DNA from: Desulfobacteraceae bacterium
Lineage (GTDB): Bacteria; Desulfobacterota; Desulfobacteria; Desulfobacterales; Desulfosalsimonadaceae
Assembly (NCBI GenBank): GCA_014237465.1
Contig: JABZFM010000029.1
Location: 1 to 64,000, forward strand
Direction: 5' to 3'
DNA: 64,000 bases
The translations under genes and the position numbers were made by a program. The notes under the pieces are model-generated. The model was not told where the DNA came from, did no database searches, and worked only from the letters and a program-made list of their open reading frames with translations. This document shows, in pieces, positions 60,277 to 64,000 of this stretch; the stretch's first letter is position 1; each line of letters begins with the position of its first letter.

Positions 60277-61470
60277 ATGGGACATAAAAAGAAAAACAGA
60301 AATGTCGGCATCGTGGGAATCGGAGAAACCAAATTTTCCAGCCACAGGGAAGACGTGAACCAGCCGGAAATGATCCATGAAGCCGTTCGACAGGCCCTTG
60401 ATGATGCCGGCCTGAAAATTGATGATATTGATTGTGTTGTTCACGGAAATATGGAACTCTTTGAAATGGTACACCAACCGGATATGTGGCACACACTGGG
60501 CTCCGGCGCGTTTGGCCGCGATTCGTTCCGGCTGACCACCGGCGGAACCACCGGCGGAACTCTGGTCTGCGCGGCAGACAACCTGGTGGCATCGGGTATG
60601 TATGACGTTGTCATGGCCATTGGATTTGAAAAACTCCAGGAAGGTCACACCACTGGCGGTATCACCAACATGGCGGACCCGCTGTGGGCAAGGAAACTCC
60701 AGTCCGGCGCCCTCACCGCCCAGGCTGCCGTGAAATTGATAGACGAATTCGGCGAAGAACGGGCCAGAAAAGCGGCCATGACGTATCGCATCATTATGGA
60801 CAAACATGCGAGTCTTAATCCGAATTCACATCGTGCATTCGGCCTGGACTGGAACCAGATGGATGACCTGATTGAAAATTCACCCCCACTCATCGGGGAC
60901 TTAAGACTGATCCACATGTGCTCGCAATCCGACGGAGCCTGCGTGATTATATTTGCATCCGAAGAAAAAGCCAAACAGATTGCCGATGCCCCGGTATGGG
61001 TCCGGGACCATATCACCATCCATCGGGAAGAAACCCTGGATTTACATAATAATTTTTATCCCAACAGAACCACCCACAAATTTGCTGCGGAAGAGCTCTA
61101 CAAAAGAAACGGCATTGACAACCCCCTGGAATATTTTGACGTGTTCGAGATGTATGATCCGTCCGCCTGGTGGGGAGTGGACTGGCTGAGGGAATTTTTT
61201 CTGCTCAAGGATGATGAGCATTTAAAACTGGTTGAAAACAAAGAAATCATGATTGACGGCAAAATGCCCATTAATCCATCCGGTGGCGTCATCGCCGCCA
61301 ATCCCATCGGTGCCACCGCCATGATCCGGACTGCTGAGGCCGCCAAACAGGTCAGGGGCAATGCCGGTCCGCATCAGATCCCAAGGCCGGTCAATCATGC
61401 CCTGGCTTCCTCATTCGGCGGAACCATGTGGACCGTATTAACCATGCTTGAAAAAGAATTAAACTGGTAG
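60277..61470 (+). CDS. Thiolase-fold protein B, set 2 (catalytic Cys absent)
   Basis: The 397-residue paralogue of the 50820 protein shares SSHREDVNQPEMIHEAV, the VVHGNMELFEMVHQPD block, LVASGMYDVVMAIGFEKLQ, IHMCSQSDGAC, DVFEMYDPSAWWGVDWL and INPSGGVIAANPIGATA. The nucleophile position is again Gly (TTGGTTGGTL, about residue 89) and the GHP His is lost (ANPIG). The insert VREEETLDLHNNF-like region around residue 245-260 is longer than in set 1. ATG with AAATTAAGAGG upstream. Its stop is 9 nt before the SCP2-DUF35 gene. Confidence 0.87.
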   Translation: MGHKKKNRNVGIVGIGETKFSSHREDVNQPEMIHEAVRQALDDAGLKIDDIDCVVHGNMELFEMVHQPDMWHTLGSGAFGRDSFRLTTGGTTGGTLVCAADNLVASGMYDVVMAIGFEKLQEGHTTGGITNMADPLWARKLQSGALTAQAAVKLIDEFGEERARKAAMTYRIIMDKHASLNPNSHRAFGLDWNQMDDLIENSPPLIGDLRLIHMCSQSDGACVIIFASEEKAKQIADAPVWVRDHITIHREETLDLHNNFYPNRTTHKFAAEELYKRNGIDNPLEYFDVFEMYDPSAWWGVDWLREFFLLKDDEHLKLVENKEIMIDGKMPINPSGGVIAANPIGATAMIRTAEAAKQVRGNAGPHQIPRPVNHALASSFGGTMWTVLTMLEKELNW

Positions 61471-61479
61471 GGGGACATC

Positions 61480-62328
61480 ATGAGCGAACATTTTGGAATC
61501 AAAGTTGAAGATATATTCAATTCCATGAAAGACCGGTTCCGGCCGGAGGGTGCCGCGGGGATCAATAATACCTTTGGTTATGACATCAAAGATATCGGTA
61601 AGTGGAAACTGACGGTGAAAGACAGCACCATGCAACTTGACACAGCAGATGATGTGTCGGATTGCGATGTGGTCATGGATATGGACGGCGAAACGTTTGT
61701 GGGCATCAATATCGGCAAAGTAGACGGAATGGAAGCATTTACCTCACGAAAATTGAAAGTCAGTGGCGATTTCAACACCTTCGGGCTGACCAGCCGGATG
61801 TTTCAAAAATACATGACACCGACCCAGGACACAAAACAGGAACAGGAACTGCTTACCCTTAAAAAAACAATCTCCGTTAATCAGCGGTTTGCCACCGGGC
61901 CGGTATTTGGAAAATTTTTAAAAGGCTTAAAAGACAAAAAAATTCTGGCCTTCAAATGTCCGGAATGCGGCCGGCTCCAGTCTCCCCCCAGAGAAGCATG
62001 TGCCATCTGCAGGGTTAAAAATACTGAATGGGTGGAAATCGGCCCCAAAGGTAAAATGCGGTTGATGGAATACTGTTATTATGCCAGCCCGGATCCGCTG
62101 ACCGGAGAAACACGGGAAACCCCATATGGCGCCATTGGTATTCTTTTGGACGGATGTAAAGATGAAGAAGTCTTCTGGCATCTCCTGAAACCGGACCAGC
62201 TGGACAAAGTCAAAATGGGCTCGGTTTTCAATGGCAAAGTTGAACACGGAACCCGTTTGCGCCCGGTCTGGAATGAAAACAGAACCGGCAACATAGAAGA
62301 CATTAAATATTTTGAAATTGACGAATAA
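61480..62328 (+). CDS. SCP2-DUF35 fusion protein, set 2 (intact)
   Basis: The 282-residue protein has an N-terminal SCP2-like domain (about residues 5-115: VEDIFNSMKDRFRPEG, FVGINIGKVDGMEAFTSRKLKVSGD), a linker with NQRFATGPVFGKFLKGLKDKK, and a DUF35 zinc ribbon CPECGRLQSPPREACAIC (about residues 163-180) plus OB fold (YYASPDPLTGETRETPYGAIG ... DIKYFEI). SCP2 likely binds the acyl-CoA chain and DUF35 docks the thiolase-fold proteins. This is the intact version of the split gene at 52206-54667. Confidence 0.9.
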   Translation: MSEHFGIKVEDIFNSMKDRFRPEGAAGINNTFGYDIKDIGKWKLTVKDSTMQLDTADDVSDCDVVMDMDGETFVGINIGKVDGMEAFTSRKLKVSGDFNTFGLTSRMFQKYMTPTQDTKQEQELLTLKKTISVNQRFATGPVFGKFLKGLKDKKILAFKCPECGRLQSPPREACAICRVKNTEWVEIGPKGKMRLMEYCYYASPDPLTGETRETPYGAIGILLDGCKDEEVFWHLLKPDQLDKVKMGSVFNGKVEHGTRLRPVWNENRTGNIEDIKYFEIDE

Positions 62329-62339
62329 GGAGGCAGGAC

Positions 62340-62801
62340 ATGAAAAAAGATTTTGATACGTCTGATTGTTATACCGTGGACGGGAAACTTGCCCTGCCCT
62401 ACACATATTTCGCCGGGCGGGTGGGCAGCACCTTTATTACCACCATCCGCGACAAACAAAAAATCATGGGTGTTAAATGCAACGCCTGCGACAAAGTGTT
62501 CGTACCGCCCCGCCAGACCTGTGAACGCTGTATGGAAGACATCCGGGAAAACTGGGTGGAACTGGGCAATATCGGAGAAGTGATAAATTATACGGTTGTC
62601 AGATACGATGATAAACATCTGCCGAGAAAAGCACCGTTTGTCCTGGCAATGATTCAACTCGACAATGCAGACACGCCCATGGTGCATATTCTTGAAGGCG
62701 TAGATATGGATAATGTCCAATCCGGCTTGAAAGTCAAAGCGGTATTTGCCGAACAGACCACCAATACCATACTCGATATTGATCATTTTGAACCGGTTTG
62801 A
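62340..62801 (+). CDS. DUF35 zinc-ribbon/OB-fold protein, set 2
   Basis: The 153-residue protein aligns with the N-terminal half of the DUF35-MaoC fusion at 54708. It has SDCYTVDGKLALPYTYFAGR, the zinc ribbon CNACDKVFVPPRQTCERC (about residues 46-63), GEVINYTVVRYDDKH, LEGVDMDNVQSGLKVKAVF and LDIDHFEPV. It lacks the MaoC domain, so set 2 must use another hydratase, perhaps the enoyl-CoA hydratase at 63125. It starts 11 nt after the SCP2-DUF35 gene. Confidence 0.9.
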   Translation: MKKDFDTSDCYTVDGKLALPYTYFAGRVGSTFITTIRDKQKIMGVKCNACDKVFVPPRQTCERCMEDIRENWVELGNIGEVINYTVVRYDDKHLPRKAPFVLAMIQLDNADTPMVHILEGVDMDNVQSGLKVKAVFAEQTTNTILDIDHFEPV

Positions 62802-62854
62802 TGACACGGTAAAATATGCAATACGATCAAGAATATGTTTGGGAATAATACATC

Positions 62855-63077
62855 GCCCCTCCGGGGCTTGGGATTTTTATTATTTCCTGGGGTTAAAACC
62901 CCAGGCTAAATTACCAAGCCCCTTCGGGGCACATCGGTATCCCAGGCTAAAATTCGTAACTCCGGGGAAACAAGCCCCGAAGTGGCTAAGGAAACCAAGC
63001 CCCGGAGGGGCATATGTATCGTAGCCTGGGGTTTTAACCCCAGAAACCGGAAAACACAAACGGAGCCCCGAAGGGGC
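62855..63077. repeat. Cluster of REP-like palindromes
   Basis: Hairpin units with GCCCC/GGGGC ends alternate with CCTGGGG/CCCCAGG units: 62855-62867, 62886-62905 (9-bp stem), 62918-62930, 62999-63011, 63025-63043 and 63065-63077. The cluster fills the 323-bp gap before the enoyl-CoA hydratase gene and has no protein-like frame. Such palindrome arrays are the usual substrates of REP-associated transposases, and one transposase tail is present at the left edge of the window. Confidence 0.85.
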
Positions 63078-63124
63078 GGCGTAACATAACCCGGTGGTTT
63101 TAACCCCGGGGAAAGGAAAAAATC

Positions 63125-63928
63125 ATGCCCCTCATCTATGAAAAAAAAGACGGCATTGCCTACATCACCTTAAACCGCCCGGAAGCACAGAATTCCTTTG
63201 ATCCGGAAACAGTTGTTGAAATTGTTGACGCATGGAAGGATTACCGGGATGATGACAGCCTGCGATGCGCCATCCTGACCGGCGCCGGCGATAAGATTTT
63301 TTCTTCCGGTGCGGATTTGAAAAGGCTCATTCCGTTGATAACCGGCGCTCGACCGCCGGAAACGGAAGCAGATAAACTCATTCATAAAGATCCCTATATG
63401 ACACAAAATGCATTTTTACGGAATTTTAAGCTTTACAAACCCATTGTGGCAGCCATCAATGGAACCGCTATTGCCGGCGGCATGGAGATTCTCTACGCAA
63501 CCGACATTCGGGTTGCGGCTGAAGGTACCAAATTCGGTCTCCAGGAAGTCAAATGGTCAATTGTTCCCTTGATGGGTACAACCGTGAAACTCCCGCGCCA
63601 GATTCCCTATGCAAAAGCCATGGAGATCATGCTCACCGGCGAACTCATTGACGCAGAAGAAGCACTTGCTCTTGGATTTATAAATAAAATTGTCCCCAAA
63701 GATCAGGTCATGGCAGAGGCGGAGCGATACGCAAAAATCATCGTCAAAAACGGTCCGCTGGCGGTAAAGGCGGTCAAACAGTCTGCCCTTGAAGGTATCG
63801 GACTATCGCTCAAAGAAGGGCTGGCAAAAGAACTGGAAATCGGCATTCCGGTATTCTTGAGCGAAGACGCCAAAGAAGGACCAAAAGCGTTTAAGGAAAA
63901 ACGGGAGCCAAACTTTAAAGGAAAATAG
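63125..63928 (+). CDS. Enoyl-CoA hydratase/isomerase
   Basis: The 267-residue crotonase-fold enzyme has ITLNRPEAQNSFDPETV, FSSGADLKRL, the oxyanion hole INGTAIAGGMEILYATDIR, and FGLQEVKWSIVPLMG. The two catalytic Glu positions appear kept (GGMEIL and LQEVKW). It hydrates or isomerises an enoyl-CoA. The loop ITGARPPETEAD is longer than average. Set 2 lacks a MaoC domain, so this hydratase may supply the missing step. ATG with GGGGAAAGGAAAA upstream. It ends 22 nt before a strong terminator that probably closes the island. Confidence 0.93.
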   Translation: MPLIYEKKDGIAYITLNRPEAQNSFDPETVVEIVDAWKDYRDDDSLRCAILTGAGDKIFSSGADLKRLIPLITGARPPETEADKLIHKDPYMTQNAFLRNFKLYKPIVAAINGTAIAGGMEILYATDIRVAAEGTKFGLQEVKWSIVPLMGTTVKLPRQIPYAKAMEIMLTGELIDAEEALALGFINKIVPKDQVMAEAERYAKIIVKNGPLAVKAVKQSALEGIGLSLKEGLAKELEIGIPVFLSEDAKEGPKAFKEKREPNFKGK

Positions 63929-63949
63929 ATTCCATGATTCACACGATAA

Positions 63950-63997
63950 GGCAGATTGATAATATTGCTTATCCGTATTATTAATCCGCCTTTTTTT
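63950..63997 (+). terminator. Strong rho-independent terminator
   Basis: GGCAGATTGATAATA (63950-63964) pairs with TATTATTAATCCGCC (63976-63990) with a single mismatch and one G-T pair around an 11-nt loop, followed by seven T's (63991-63997). It closes the enoyl-CoA hydratase transcript and probably the whole CoA island. Confidence 0.92.
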
Positions 63998-64000
63998 GTT

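Noticed and set aside
62855-63077. CRISPR-like array
   Set aside because: The repeated units are short palindromes of two types with irregular spacing, there are no unique spacers of constant length, and no cas gene is present.

Overview
The window reads as a chromosomal segment of a strictly anaerobic, lipid- or aromatic-degrading deltaproteobacterium, most likely a sulfate reducer of the Desulfobacterales type. The reasons are the density of acyl-CoA metabolism genes, a glycyl radical enzyme, several radical SAM and 4Fe-4S proteins, an ATP-type PEP carboxykinase, and dispersed intergenic palindromes. No rRNA or tRNA gene and no sulfate-reduction gene was seen, so the taxonomic call is an inference.

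Layout. (1) 1-4.2 kb: the tail of a REP-associated transposase, a YaiI/DUF188 protein, a frameshifted flavoprotein, a BtrH-like protein and a lipoprotein. (2) 4.2-12.0 kb: a compact AT-rich cluster of two CapK/PaaK-type adenylating enzymes, a GT4 glycosyltransferase, a beta-keto acid cleavage enzyme, a GNAT, an ATP-grasp ligase and a radical SAM/SPASM protein. It looks like a biosynthetic cluster for a surface glycan or small metabolite. (3) 12.1-22.7 kb: an XRE regulator, a B12-type radical SAM protein, a 710-residue protein with an acyl-ACP-reductase-like C-terminal half, pckA, a ferredoxin-type protein and an epimerase. (4) 22.7-25.5 kb: toxin-antitoxin debris plus an intact hicAB, a hotdog thioesterase and a hemolysin III protein. 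(5) 25.7-35.9 kb: a PadR-controlled catabolic operon (epimerase/3beta-HSD-like, SDR, glycyl radical enzyme, two-subunit CoA-transferase, MmgE/PrpD, acyl-CoA dehydrogenase, SCP2-like). (6) 36-45.6 kb: a giant cyclase/ATPase/TPR regulator, higBA, and a minus-strand porin, PhnD-like binding protein and hybrid histidine kinase. (7) 46-64 kb: a TetR-linked CoA island with three acyl-CoA dehydrogenases, two acyl-CoA ligases, a PHP protein, two paralogous sets of paired thiolase-fold proteins with DUF35 (zinc ribbon/OB) partners, MaoC and SCP2 domains, and an enoyl-CoA hydratase, ending in a strong terminator.

The most notable system is region 7. All four thiolase-fold proteins appear to lack the nucleophilic Cys and the GHP histidine, yet they are paired and accompanied by DUF35 and, in one set, a MaoC partner. 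This is the arrangement known from the Ltp2/ChsH2 steroid side-chain retro-aldolase. I infer an anaerobic aldolytic (rather than thiolytic) chain-shortening module, present as two diverged copies. Within the first copy, a ligase-SCP2-DUF35 fusion has been split by a 116-bp offset partial duplication whose copies differ at only four positions, all synonymous, and the two halves overlap by GTGA. Region 5, with a GCxEP-type glycyl radical enzyme lacking a local activase, may feed the same catabolism.
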